Positions 48,976 to 57,562 of a DNA stretch of 64,000 nucleotides are shown one piece after another. Position 1 is the stretch's first letter. Each line of letters starts with the position of its first letter. The DNA is taken from the NCBI GenBank assembly GCA_963700255.1, contig CAVOWW010000031.1, positions 62,001 to 126,000 on the forward strand, read 5' to 3'. The notes beneath the pieces were generated by a model, which saw only the letters and a list, made by a program, of their open reading frames with translations, was not told where the DNA came from and searched no databases. The DNA is from UBA10649 sp963700255. Its GTDB lineage: Bacteria; Actinomycetota; Actinomycetes; S36-B12. The translations under genes were made by a program, and so were the position numbers.

Positions 48976-50004
48976 ATGAGCGCCAACGTCTCGACCATCG
49001 AAGTCCCGGACCGCAACCTGGCCCTCGAGCTGGTGCGGGTCACCGAGGCCGCGGCGATGGCCGCGGCTCGCTGGGTGGGGCGCGGGGACAAGAACGGGGC
49101 CGACGGGGTGGCTGTCGATGCCATGCGACAGCTGATCGGCAGTGTCTCGATGAACGGCGTCGTCGTGATCGGCGAGGGCGAGAAGGACGACGCCCCGATG
49201 CTGTTCAACGGCGAACGCGTCGGAGACGGCACCGGGCCCGAGTGCGACGTCGCGGTCGACCCGATCGACGGGACGACCCTCGCCGCGAAGGGGATGCCCA
49301 ACGCGATCGCGGTGCTCGCCGTCGCCGAGCGTGGCGCCATGTACGACCCCAGCGCCGTCTTCTACATGGAGAAGCTGGTGGTCGGGCCCGACTCCGCCGA
49401 TGTCATCGACATCACCGCACCGATCCGCACGAACCTGAACGCGATCGCCCGCGCCAAGGGCGAGAAGGTCGCCGACCTGACCGTCTGCATCCTCGATCGC
49501 CCGCGCCACGAGGCCCTGGCGGACGAGGTCCGGGCGGCCGGCGCCCGCATCAAGTTCATCTCCGACGGCGACGTCGCCGGCGCGATCATGGCCGCCCGGG
49601 ACGGCACCGGCGTCGACCTGCTCGCGGGCATCGGCGGCACGCCGGAGGGGATCATCGCGGCCGCGGCGATCAGCTGCCTCGGGGGGATGATCCAGGGGCG
49701 GCTGTGGCCGCGGGACGAGGAGGAGCGGCGCAAGGCCCTCGACGCCGGTCACGACCTCGACCGAGTGCTCACCACCTCGGACCTCGTGACCGGGGAGAAC
49801 ATCTTCTTCTGCGCCACCGGGATCACCGACGGGGAGCTCATGGAGGGCGTGCGGTACACCCCGGCCGGGCCGACGACCCACTCCATCGTCATGCGCAGCA
49901 AGAGCGGCACGATCCGAGAGGTGCGCAGCGAGCATCGGCTCGCCAAGCTGTCCACGTACGCGAGCGTCGACTTCAGCAGTGCGGGCGGCAGCGCCGCCTC
50001 CTGA
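48976..50004 (+). CDS. glpX: class II fructose-1,6-bisphosphatase
   Basis: A 342-residue GlpX-type phosphatase hydrolysing fructose 1,6-bisphosphate in gluconeogenesis. The metal and catalytic segments GEGEKDDAPM (66-75) and DPIDGTTLAA (95-104) are intact, as are the C-terminal GGTPEGIIAAAA and CATGITDGELMEGV. Length fits the family. Leaderless: TACGCT ends six bases before the ATG. Divergent from DUF4245. Confidence 0.95.
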   Translation: MSANVSTIEVPDRNLALELVRVTEAAAMAAARWVGRGDKNGADGVAVDAMRQLIGSVSMNGVVVIGEGEKDDAPMLFNGERVGDGTGPECDVAVDPIDGTTLAAKGMPNAIAVLAVAERGAMYDPSAVFYMEKLVVGPDSADVIDITAPIRTNLNAIARAKGEKVADLTVCILDRPRHEALADEVRAAGARIKFISDGDVAGAIMAARDGTGVDLLAGIGGTPEGIIAAAAISCLGGMIQGRLWPRDEEERRKALDAGHDLDRVLTTSDLVTGENIFFCATGITDGELMEGVRYTPAGPTTHSIVMRSKSGTIREVRSEHRLAKLSTYASVDFSSAGGSAAS

Positions 50005-50076
50005 CACTTGCCGAGGGCCCCCGCCACCCTCCATGCTTGGCGATGGAATCGCTTACATGGGTCGAAGGGGCACCGC

Positions 50077-52005
50077 ATGGCTGGGCAGGACGCGACATCG
50101 GCACTCGCCGCGGGACGGGCGCTGCTGGGTGACCGACTGGCCGGCGATCCGGGCCTCGCTGACGTCCTCACCCGCTATGACCGCTGGGCGCCGGACCTCT
50201 GGGACGGGCTCGCCACCGTCTTCGACGCCGCGGCCGTGCTCCCGTCGGTCGTCGACGTCATCGCCGCCGTCCACACCGGTCGTTCCGAGGCGCTGCGCCA
50301 GCGCGACCGTGAGCGGGTCCTGCGACCGGACTGGTTCCAGTCCGCCGAGGCGATCGGCTACGTCGCCTATGCCGACCTGTTCGCCGGCGACCTGCAGGGG
50401 ATCCGGAAGCGCATCGGCTACCTCACGGACCTCGGCATCACCTACCTGCACCTGATGCCGCTGCTCACCCCGCGCCCGGGTGCCAACGACGGCGGCTACG
50501 CCGTCATGGACTACCGCGCAGTGCGAGCCGACCTCGGCACGATGGACGACCTCGCCGGCCTCGCGGGCGACCTGCACCGGGCCGGCATCTCCCTGACCCT
50601 CGACCTCGTGCTCAACCACGTCGCCCGCGAGCACGAATGGGCGGAGAAGGCCAAGGCCGGGGACCCGCACTACCGCGACTACTTCCTCGTGTACCCCGAT
50701 CGGACGATCCCGGACCAGTACGAGGCGACCCTCCCGGAGGTCTTCCCGGCCTTCGCCCCCGGCAACTTCACCTGGGACGCCGCGCTGGACGGCTGGGTGT
50801 GGACGACGTTCAACGAGTGGCAGTGGGACCTCAACTGGGCCAACCCCGACGTCTTCGTCGAGTTCGCCGACATCATCGGCTTCCTGGCCAACCGGGGAGC
50901 GGACTGCATCCGCCTCGATGCGATCGCCTTCACCTGGAAGCGGATGGGCACCAACTGCCAGAACCAGCCGGAGGTGCATGCGCTCACGCAGGCGCTCCGG
51001 GCGGCAGCCCGCATCATGGCCCCGTCGCTCATCTTCAAGGCGGAGGCCATCGTGGGCCCCCAGGATGTCGTCGCGTACCTGGGCCAGGGTGACCACGCCG
51101 GCAAGGTGAGCGATCTCGCGTACCACAACTCGCTGATGGTCCAGATCTGGTCGGCACTCGCCTCCCGCGACGGACGGCTGCTCGCGACCGCGCTCTCGCG
51201 CTTCGCCCCCATCCCCGTCACCAGCGCATGGGCCACCTACCTGAGGTGCCACGACGACATCGGCTGGGCGATCGACGACGCCGACGCCGGCGACGTCGGC
51301 TGGAGCGGCTACGGGCATCGGTCCTTCCTCGCCGACTTCTACGCCGGGGACTTCCCTGGCAGCTTCGCCACGGGGATGCACTTCCAGTCCAACCCCGAGA
51401 CCGGCGATCGCCGCACGTCCGGCAGCGCAGCCAGCCTCGCCGGGCTCGAGTCGGCGCTCGCCCTCGGCGAGCCCCTCGCCGTCGACCTGGCGATCGCCCG
51501 GCTGACCTGCGCCTACGCCATGGTGTTCGGCTTCGGCGGACTGCCCTTGCTCTACATGGGCGACGAGCTGGGCATGCTCAACGACCACTCCTACCTCGAG
51601 GACCCGGCCAAGCGCGAGGACAACCGCTGGGTCCACCGGCCTCGGATGGACTGGTCCCTCGCCGAGGGGCACACGGCAGAGGGAGGAGTCGCCGACCGCG
51701 TGTTCGCGGCGGTCACCAACCTCATCCGCGCCCGCCGGGAGCTGCCCGCCCTGCACGCCTCCGTGGGGACCGAGGCATTCACGACCGAGAACCCGGCGAT
51801 CCTCGTCTTCCGGCGCCGGCACGCGGCCGGCACGATCGTGCAGGTCTACAACCTCTCGGAGTCGTACCAGGCCCTGCCCACCTCGGCCCTGTCGCCGCTC
51901 ACCGGCGAGCACGTCCACGAGCACCTGACGGGAACCCTGGTGCCGACGACCTTCCCGCCCGTCCTTCCGCCCTACGCCGCATGGTGGCTCACCTCCACGC
52001 CGTGA
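50077..52005 (+). CDS. amylosucrase-type GH13 glycoside hydrolase
   Basis: A 642-residue GH13 enzyme of the amylosucrase subfamily, which makes alpha-1,4-glucan and fructose from sucrose. GH13 regions are complete: DLVLNHVAREHEWA, the nucleophile Asp281 in CIRLDAIAF, the acid/base Glu323 in FKAEAIVG and Asp393 in RCHDDIGW. The sequence AFTWKRMGTNCQNQPE after the nucleophile is typical of amylosucrases. No signal peptide, so it is cytoplasmic. The ATG at 50077 follows GAAGGGG. Sucrose hydrolase is the nearest alternative activity. Confidence 0.85.
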   Translation: MAGQDATSALAAGRALLGDRLAGDPGLADVLTRYDRWAPDLWDGLATVFDAAAVLPSVVDVIAAVHTGRSEALRQRDRERVLRPDWFQSAEAIGYVAYADLFAGDLQGIRKRIGYLTDLGITYLHLMPLLTPRPGANDGGYAVMDYRAVRADLGTMDDLAGLAGDLHRAGISLTLDLVLNHVAREHEWAEKAKAGDPHYRDYFLVYPDRTIPDQYEATLPEVFPAFAPGNFTWDAALDGWVWTTFNEWQWDLNWANPDVFVEFADIIGFLANRGADCIRLDAIAFTWKRMGTNCQNQPEVHALTQALRAAARIMAPSLIFKAEAIVGPQDVVAYLGQGDHAGKVSDLAYHNSLMVQIWSALASRDGRLLATALSRFAPIPVTSAWATYLRCHDDIGWAIDDADAGDVGWSGYGHRSFLADFYAGDFPGSFATGMHFQSNPETGDRRTSGSAASLAGLESALALGEPLAVDLAIARLTCAYAMVFGFGGLPLLYMGDELGMLNDHSYLEDPAKREDNRWVHRPRMDWSLAEGHTAEGGVADRVFAAVTNLIRARRELPALHASVGTEAFTTENPAILVFRRRHAAGTIVQVYNLSESYQALPTSALSPLTGEHVHEHLTGTLVPTTFPPVLPPYAAWWLTSTP

Positions 52006-52018
52006 TTAGTCTGGGCGG

Positions 52019-53683
52019 GTGACGGACTTCCAGTACACCGAGATGCTCCCCCTGACCGAGGACGAGACCCCCTACCGCCTCATCACCACCGACGGGGTCG
52101 GCGAGGTCACCCTGGGTGACCGCACGTTCCTCACCGTCGAGCCCGAGGCGCTCCGGACCCTCGCCTTCGCGGCGGTGAAGGACATCCAGCACCTGCTCCG
52201 ACCGGGCCACCTTGCCCAGCTCAAGCGGATCCTCGACGATCCCGAGGCCAGCCCGAACGACCGGTTCGTCGCTCTCGACCTGCTGAAGAACGCCAACATC
52301 GCCGCCGGCGGCGTCCTGCCGATGTGCCAGGACACGGGTACGGCGATCGTCATGGGCAAGCGCGGCCAGCAGGTGCTCACCCAGGGGGACGACGAGCGCG
52401 ACCTCTCGCAGGGCATCTTCGATGCGTACCAGAAGCTCAACCTGCGGTACTCCCAGCTCTCGCCGCTGTCCATGTGGCAGGAGCGCAACACCGGCACGAA
52501 CCTGCCCGCGCAGATCGAGCTGTACTCGAACACCCACCACGGCCAGGAGAACCAGTACGACTTCCTGTTCATGGCCAAGGGCGGCGGCAGCGCGAACAAG
52601 AGCTACCTGTACCAGGAGACGGCGGCACTGCTGAACCCCGAGTCGTTCACCCGCTTCCTCGACGAGAAGCTGCGCGCCATCGGGACCGCGGCCTGCCCGC
52701 CGTACCACCTCGCCATCGTCGTCGGCGGCACGAGCGCGGAGTTCGCCCTCAAGACGGCCAAGTACGCCAGCGCCCGCTACTACGACACGCTCCCTGCCCA
52801 CGGCTCCGACGAGGGCCGCGGCTATCGCGACCTCGAGATGGAGCAGCAGGTGCTCGCCATGACCCAGGCGTTCGGCATCGGCGCGCAGTTCGGCGGCAAG
52901 TACTTCTGCCACGACGTCCGCGTCATCCGGCTGCCCAGGCACGGCGCGTCCTGCCCGGTGGCGATCGCGGTGTCCTGCTCGGCCGACCGCCAGGCGAAGG
53001 CCCGCATCACCCGTGAGGGCGTCTTCCTCGAGCAGCTGGAGACCGAGCCGGCGCACTACCTGCCCGATGTCACGGACGACCACCTCGACGACGACGTCGT
53101 GCGCATCGACCTCAACCGGCCGATGGCCGAGATCCGACAGCAGCTCGCGTCGCTCCCCATCCGCACCCGGGTCTCGCTGACGGGACCGATGGTGGTGGCG
53201 CGCGACCTGGCCCACGCCCGCATCAAGTCGATGCTCGACCGGGGCGAGGAGATGCCGCAGTACCTGCGCGACCACTGCGTCTACTACGCCGGGCCGGCCA
53301 AGACGCCCGAGGGCTACGCCTCCGGCTCGTTCGGCCCGACCACGGCTGGCCGGATGGACTCGTACGTCGACACGTTCCAGAAGGCGGGCGGATCGTTCGT
53401 CATGCTGGCCAAGGGCAACCGGAGCGCGGCCGTCACCAACGCCTGCCGCGACAACGGCGGCTTCTACCTCGGATCGATCGGCGGACCGGCAGCCCGCCTG
53501 GCCCAGGACAACATCCGCAAGGTGGAGGTGCTGGACTTCCCCGAGCTCGGCATGGAGGCCGTCTGGCGCATCGAGGTCGAGGACTTCCCGGCGTTCGTCG
53601 TGGTCGACGACAAGGGCAACGACTTCTTCGCGGAGACCCTGCGCCCGATCAGCGCGACGATCCCGGTAGGTCCGCCGAGGTAG
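52019..53683 (+). CDS. class I (iron-sulphur) fumarate hydratase
   Basis: A 554-residue one-chain class I fumarase of the TCA cycle, interconverting fumarate and malate. The N-terminal 4Fe-4S domain has GVLPMCQDTGTAIVMGK (Cys103) and the GGGSANKSYL substrate segment. The C-terminal swivel domain has SLTGPMVVARDLAHARI, GPTTAGRMDSYVD and KGNRSAAVTNAC. GTG start; TAGTCT ends six bases upstream, so it is leaderless, with no Shine-Dalgarno. It follows the amylosucrase by 13 bases but probably has its own promoter. Confidence 0.94.
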   Translation: MTDFQYTEMLPLTEDETPYRLITTDGVGEVTLGDRTFLTVEPEALRTLAFAAVKDIQHLLRPGHLAQLKRILDDPEASPNDRFVALDLLKNANIAAGGVLPMCQDTGTAIVMGKRGQQVLTQGDDERDLSQGIFDAYQKLNLRYSQLSPLSMWQERNTGTNLPAQIELYSNTHHGQENQYDFLFMAKGGGSANKSYLYQETAALLNPESFTRFLDEKLRAIGTAACPPYHLAIVVGGTSAEFALKTAKYASARYYDTLPAHGSDEGRGYRDLEMEQQVLAMTQAFGIGAQFGGKYFCHDVRVIRLPRHGASCPVAIAVSCSADRQAKARITREGVFLEQLETEPAHYLPDVTDDHLDDDVVRIDLNRPMAEIRQQLASLPIRTRVSLTGPMVVARDLAHARIKSMLDRGEEMPQYLRDHCVYYAGPAKTPEGYASGSFGPTTAGRMDSYVDTFQKAGGSFVMLAKGNRSAAVTNACRDNGGFYLGSIGGPAARLAQDNIRKVEVLDFPELGMEAVWRIEVEDFPAFVVVDDKGNDFFAETLRPISATIPVGPPR

Positions 53684-53722
53684 GTCGCCGGCCGTGAGCC
53701 GACGTGCCGCTGTCGAGTCCGA

Positions 53723-54343
53723 CTAGCAGCTGTGCGCGCCGCCGCGCCAGTGGCCGGCGCCGGCGCCACCGCGCCAGATGGTCCAGAAGGCCCGGTCCTG
53801 CCAGTAGCGGTTCCAGGTGTTCGGCGTGGTGGAGCGAAGGGCCTCGAGGATCCGCACGCCCTCCTCGCCCATCTCCTTGCGCACTTCCTTCTGCATCATC
53901 CAGGTCGCGCCTCGCGCCAGCGCGGAGCTCATCTGGTACGCGCCGTGGTACGTGCCGCTGGTGGCCCGGTAGTTGCCGTTGCTCTCGCGAAGCATGATGC
54001 AGCGGCGCACGTCCTCGTTGCCCGGCATGAACCACTTGCCCAGGTAGAGGCTCGGCATGAAGCCCATGAGGTCCGCGGCCTGGCGGCTGCCGCGCGCGAG
54101 CGAGGCCTCGCGGTCGTCATCGCCGCCCGCGCCAGCAGCAGCCGCGGGAGCGTCGTCCTTGGGCGCGTCAGCCTTGGGCGCGTCAGCCTTGGAATCGTCC
54201 GTCGGCTCCTGCCCCTCGGGGAAGAAGACGTCCTCAGCCGCTACGGCGGCAGGGGTGGTCGCGTGGGCCACTCCGGAGAGGGCGGGGGTCAGCGCCAGCA
54301 GCGCGACGACGGCCAGAGCCGATACGCCGATCCTTCGCCGCAT
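53723..54343 (-). CDS. secreted transglycosylase/resuscitation-promoting-factor-like protein
   Basis: A 206-residue secreted protein. The signal peptide (RRRIGVSALAVVALLALTPA) ends at HAT/AHA near 29. A low-complexity linker follows with ADAPKADAPKDDAP repeats. The C-terminal lysozyme-like domain has CIMLRESNGNYRATSGTYHGAYQM, where Glu in LRESNGN is the candidate catalytic acid. This architecture matches Rpf/transglycosylase-like cell-wall enzymes acting on peptidoglycan. The ATG follows GGAG by eight bases. A CRP-type palindrome lies about 180 bases upstream. Confidence 0.85.
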   Translation of the reverse strand: MRRRIGVSALAVVALLALTPALSGVAHATTPAAVAAEDVFFPEGQEPTDDSKADAPKADAPKDDAPAAAAGAGGDDDREASLARGSRQAADLMGFMPSLYLGKWFMPGNEDVRRCIMLRESNGNYRATSGTYHGAYQMSSALARGATWMMQKEVRKEMGEEGVRILEALRSTTPNTWNRYWQDRAFWTIWRGGAGAGHWRGGAHSC

Positions 54344-54561
54344 GCACGATCTCCTGACGGTCCGGGGGAAGCCGGTGACACCACAACGACTCCCTACCGT
54401 GCCGAAGGATCACGGAAATGTCACGCCCGGGCGGAGTGGTCCATCTCACAGCCATGTCCGACATTTCGGACGATTGTTCGCAGGAACCACAAACCCATGA
54501 GGGCACGCGTCGAACGAGTGTGACCGGGGTCACATGACTCTCCACACCCTTGTCCACAGGG
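54344..54561. other. 218-base regulatory gap upstream of the Rpf-like gene
   Basis: No gene is supported here. The gap holds a long leader for the Rpf-like gene, an imperfect palindrome (TCCGACATTTCGGA near 54458-54471) and the CRP-type site. I looked for the ydaO c-di-AMP riboswitch known upstream of some rpf genes and did not recognise its conserved blocks. Confidence 0.6.
54519..54534. promoter_or_regulatory. CRP/GlxR-type binding site
   Basis: TGTGACCGGGGTCACA is TGTGA-N6-TCACA with perfect half-sites, the consensus for cAMP-receptor-protein homologues (Crp, GlxR, Rv3676). It lies between the PhoH stop and the Rpf-like gene. Regulation of rpfA by CRP is established in Mycobacterium tuberculosis. 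Confidence 0.75.
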
Positions 54562-55878
54562 TCAGAGGCTGATGTCCTCCAGCATCTCGGTGACGAGGGC
54601 GGCGATCGGCGAGCGCTCGGACCGGGTCAGCGTGACGTGCGCGAACAGGGGGTGGCCCTTGAGCTTCTCGACGACGGCGACCACGCCGTCGTGACGACCG
54701 ACCCGAAGGTTGTCGCGCTGCGCGACGTCGTGGGTGAGGACGACCCGACTGTCGCGTCCGACTCTCGAGAGCACAGTGAGCAGGACGTTGCGCTCCAGCG
54801 ACTGCGCCTCGTCGACGATGACGAAGGCGTCATGCAGCGAACGGCCGCGGATGTGCGTGAGCGGCAGCACCTCGAGCATGCCGCGATCGACGATCTCCTC
54901 GACGACCTCCTGCGTGGTGACCGCACCGAGGGTGTCGAAGACCGCCTGGCCCCACGGCGACATCTTCTCCGCCTCGGAGCCGGGCAGGTAGCCCAGCTCC
55001 TGTCCCCCGACCGCGAAGAGCGGGCGGAACACGATCACCTTGCGGTGCTGACGGCGTTCGAGCACCGCCTCGAGCCCGGCGCACAGCGCCAGGGCGCTCT
55101 TTCCGGTGCCGGCGCGACCACCGAGCGAGACGATGCCGATCTCCGGGTCGAGCAGGATGTCGAGCGCGATCCGCTGCTCCGCGCTGCGGCCGTGCAGGCC
55201 GAACGCCTCGCGATCGCCCCGCACGAGGCGAACCCGCTTGTCCGAGGTCACGCGGCCGAGCGCGCTGCCGCGTTCGGAGAGCAGCACCAGCCCGGTGTGG
55301 CAGGGCAGGTCGGCCGCGGACTCCAGCTCGATGACCTGCTCGTCGTACAGCCGGTCGACGTCGTCCGCAGTGACATCGACCTCGGTCATGCCCGTGTACC
55401 CGGTCTCCACGACGAACTCCGCGCGGTACTCCTCCGCGGGCAGGCCCACAGACGATGCCTTCACCCGCATCGGCAGGTCCTTGCTCACGAGCACGACGGC
55501 GTGACCGTCGGCCTCGAGATTGCGTGCCACGGCGAGGATCCGGGTGTCGTTGTCGCCGAGCTGGAGACCGCTGGGCAGGATGCTGACCTCGGTGTGATTG
55601 AGCTCCACACGCACCGTGCCACCGGTCTCGCCCACGGCCATCGGCTCGTCGAGCCGCCCGTTCTCGACCCGGAGGTCATCGAGGAGCCTGAGCGCCTGCC
55701 GCGCGAAGTAGCCCAGTTCCGGGTGGCTTCGCTTCGCCTCGAGCTCGGTCACCACCACGACCGGGATGACGACGTCGTGCTCGTCGAACCGGAGCAGGGC
55801 TCGCGGATCGGACAGCAGGACCGAGGTGTCGAGGACGTAGGTGCGGCGGATGTCCGGATCTGCGTGCGCAACGGGCAC
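54562..55878 (-). CDS. PIN-PhoH fusion protein (PhoH2 type)
   Basis: A 438-residue protein. The N-terminal PIN-like ribonuclease domain (about 10-150) has TYVLDTSVLLSDPRAL, VVVTELEAKR and GDNDTRILAVA, which provide the acidic residues. The C-terminal PhoH ATPase has Walker A GGRAGTGKS, Walker B HDAFVIVDEAQ and RVVLTHDVAQ. Such PhoH2 proteins act as sequence-biased RNA helicase/RNases in mycobacteria. No antitoxin-like gene directly precedes it. The GTG at 55878 follows AGGAGG. Confidence 0.92.
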   Translation of the reverse strand: MPVAHADPDIRRTYVLDTSVLLSDPRALLRFDEHDVVIPVVVVTELEAKRSHPELGYFARQALRLLDDLRVENGRLDEPMAVGETGGTVRVELNHTEVSILPSGLQLGDNDTRILAVARNLEADGHAVVLVSKDLPMRVKASSVGLPAEEYRAEFVVETGYTGMTEVDVTADDVDRLYDEQVIELESAADLPCHTGLVLLSERGSALGRVTSDKRVRLVRGDREAFGLHGRSAEQRIALDILLDPEIGIVSLGGRAGTGKSALALCAGLEAVLERRQHRKVIVFRPLFAVGGQELGYLPGSEAEKMSPWGQAVFDTLGAVTTQEVVEEIVDRGMLEVLPLTHIRGRSLHDAFVIVDEAQSLERNVLLTVLSRVGRDSRVVLTHDVAQRDNLRVGRHDGVVAVVEKLKGHPLFAHVTLTRSERSPIAALVTEMLEDISL

Positions 55879-55952
55879 GAGGGCCTCCTGAAGCGGGCCA
55901 CCTGCCGGTCGACCCGGTGCGGTTTCAGGCGGGCGGTTGCCCGCGGCTGTGC

Positions 55953-56732
55953 CTAAACCGTAGGGGGGGCCGACAGGTCCGCCCCGCTGACACGCCGCGC
56001 GAACAGTCCGATCACGGCGACGAGGGTGGCCGCACCGACCGCGATGCCCAGCGGCCCCACCGGCAGCAGGGCTGCGGCAGCGGCCCCCGCCGTCCAGGCG
56101 ATCGGAAAGCCCGCCGCCACCCGAGCGTGCCCCCACCATTCGGATCTGCTCCGCGGAGCGACTGCCCCGGCGACGGCGTACCGGATGGCGTCGACGAACG
56201 CGTTGGTGGAGGCGAGGATCGGCGCTCGCACGCCCCCTCCGCTGATGAAGACCATGCCGAGCACCGCGATGGAGAAGGCGATGAGCGAGATCGACGCAGC
56301 CTCCGACCACCAGCCCGCAGACCCGAGCCCGGGAACCTGGCTCGCCGTGGCCGAGGTCGACACGCTCCGGCCCAGCCGCTGCGCCACGAAGATCAGGACG
56401 GCGGCGACGACGAGCAGCACGCGTGATCCGGTCGCCGTGACCAGCCAGCTCCATGCGCGCCGCGCCAGGATGACGGCGGTCACTCCGATGCCGCATCCGA
56501 CGATCGAGGCGAGCGCGAGACCGGCGGCCGCAGGCGCGTCGGGCAGCAGCGTCCAGACGATGACGAGGTTGCCGGCCTGGTTCGCCGTGAACACGCCGAA
56601 CTGCTGGAAGCCCACGGCGTCCAAGGCTCCCACGACGAACGTGACGAGAAGGACGATGGCGAGCGGGTGACGGAAGACGACTTCGGCATCCACGTCGACG
56701 ATCGACGGGGCAGGCGGAACGCGCGGGCTCAC
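55953..56732 (-). CDS. DUF1275 (YoaK) family membrane protein
   Basis: A 259-residue inner-membrane protein with six or seven membrane helices. Family motifs are VVGALDAVGFQQFGVFTANQAGNLVI near the start and GVRAPILASTNAF in the second half. Function unknown; often annotated as a transporter. Its GTG start overlaps the uppS stop (GTGA), so it is translationally coupled to the isoprenoid gene. Confidence 0.88.
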   Translation of the reverse strand: MSPRVPPAPSIVDVDAEVVFRHPLAIVLLVTFVVGALDAVGFQQFGVFTANQAGNLVIVWTLLPDAPAAAGLALASIVGCGIGVTAVILARRAWSWLVTATGSRVLLVVAAVLIFVAQRLGRSVSTSATASQVPGLGSAGWWSEAASISLIAFSIAVLGMVFISGGGVRAPILASTNAFVDAIRYAVAGAVAPRSRSEWWGHARVAAGFPIAWTAGAAAAALLPVGPLGIAVGAATLVAVIGLFARRVSGADLSAPPTV

Positions 56733-57523
56733 GCCCCGAAGCGCCGCTGGCGCTCGGCGTAGGCCCGGAGGGCGCGCAGGAAGTCGACGTGCCGGAAGTC
56801 GGGCCAGTAGGCCTCGCAGAAGTAGAACTCCGAGTGCGCGCTCTGCCACATCAGGAAGCCCGACAGCCGCTGCTCGCCCGAGGTGCGGATGACGAGGTCG
56901 GGGTCGGGCTGGCCACGCGTGTAGAGATGCTCGGCGATGTGCTCGGGCTCGAGCAGCTGGGCGAGCTCGTCGAGTGACGTGCCCTGGCTCGCGTGGTCCT
57001 GGAGGAGGGAGCGCACGGCGTCCACCACCTCGCGCCGACCGCCGTACCCGACCGCCACGTTCACCAGGGAGCCCTCGATCCCCGCCGTCGCCTCCTCCGC
57101 CTCCTTCAGCAGGCGAGCGGTGTGCGCCGGGAGCAGGTCGAGCGCTCCGACCGGGTGGAGCCGCCACCTGCCCTGCTCGACGAGGCCGGACACGGTGTCC
57201 TCGATGATGCGCATGAGGGACTCGAGCTCGTTCGGCGGCCTGTTGAGGTTGTCGGTCGACAGCAGCCAGAGGGTGACCACCTCGACGCCGGCCTCGTCGC
57301 ACCAGCCGAGGAACTCGACGATCTTCGCGGCCCCCGCGCGGTGGCCCGCGGAGGACGAGGTGCCCTGCTCACTGGCCCATCGCCGATTGCCGTCGAGGAT
57401 GACACCCACATGGCACGGCCGACGGTCGACGGGGATCTGTGCGTAGAGGCGCCGCTCGTAGACGCCGTACACGAGATCGCTCAGACCCACCGGTACTCCG
57501 TTCGACCCGCCGCGATGCGGCAC
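56729..57523 (-). CDS. Z-isoprenyl diphosphate synthase (UppS family, short-chain type)
   Basis: A 264-residue cis-prenyltransferase. The catalytic aspartate is in VGVILDGNRRW (Asp44), with NRRWA, TLWLLSTDNLNRPPNE and the C-terminal RTSGEQRLSGFLMWQSAHSEFYF region. These enzymes make the polyprenyl lipid carrier or its short Z,E-farnesyl precursor for cell-wall synthesis. The N-terminus (DLVYGVYERRLYAQI) resembles Rv1086-type short-chain synthases. The GTG at 57523 has TAGCCT seven bases upstream; GTG 57490 is an alternative. Confidence 0.92.
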   Translation of the reverse strand: MPHRGGSNGVPVGLSDLVYGVYERRLYAQIPVDRRPCHVGVILDGNRRWASEQGTSSSAGHRAGAAKIVEFLGWCDEAGVEVVTLWLLSTDNLNRPPNELESLMRIIEDTVSGLVEQGRWRLHPVGALDLLPAHTARLLKEAEEATAGIEGSLVNVAVGYGGRREVVDAVRSLLQDHASQGTSLDELAQLLEPEHIAEHLYTRGQPDPDLVIRTSGEQRLSGFLMWQSAHSEFYFCEAYWPDFRHVDFLRALRAYAERQRRFGA

Positions 57524-57562
57524 CGCGGTCAGGCTACTCCTTGGCGCCTCCGCAGCGGCTCG

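Noticed and set aside
54140..54200. Short repeats encoding ADAPK units as a possible CRISPR or VNTR
   Set aside because: They are in-frame low-complexity linker repeats in a secreted protein, only two or three units long, without spacers.
54344..54518. ydaO (c-di-AMP) riboswitch upstream of the Rpf-like gene
   Set aside because: Streptomycete rpfA genes have one, but the conserved blocks of that riboswitch could not be recognised here.
54550..54558. TTGTCCACA, a DnaA-box-like nonamer
   Set aside because: A single copy, without an AT-rich region, clustered boxes or dnaA/dnaN nearby. Not evidence for an origin.
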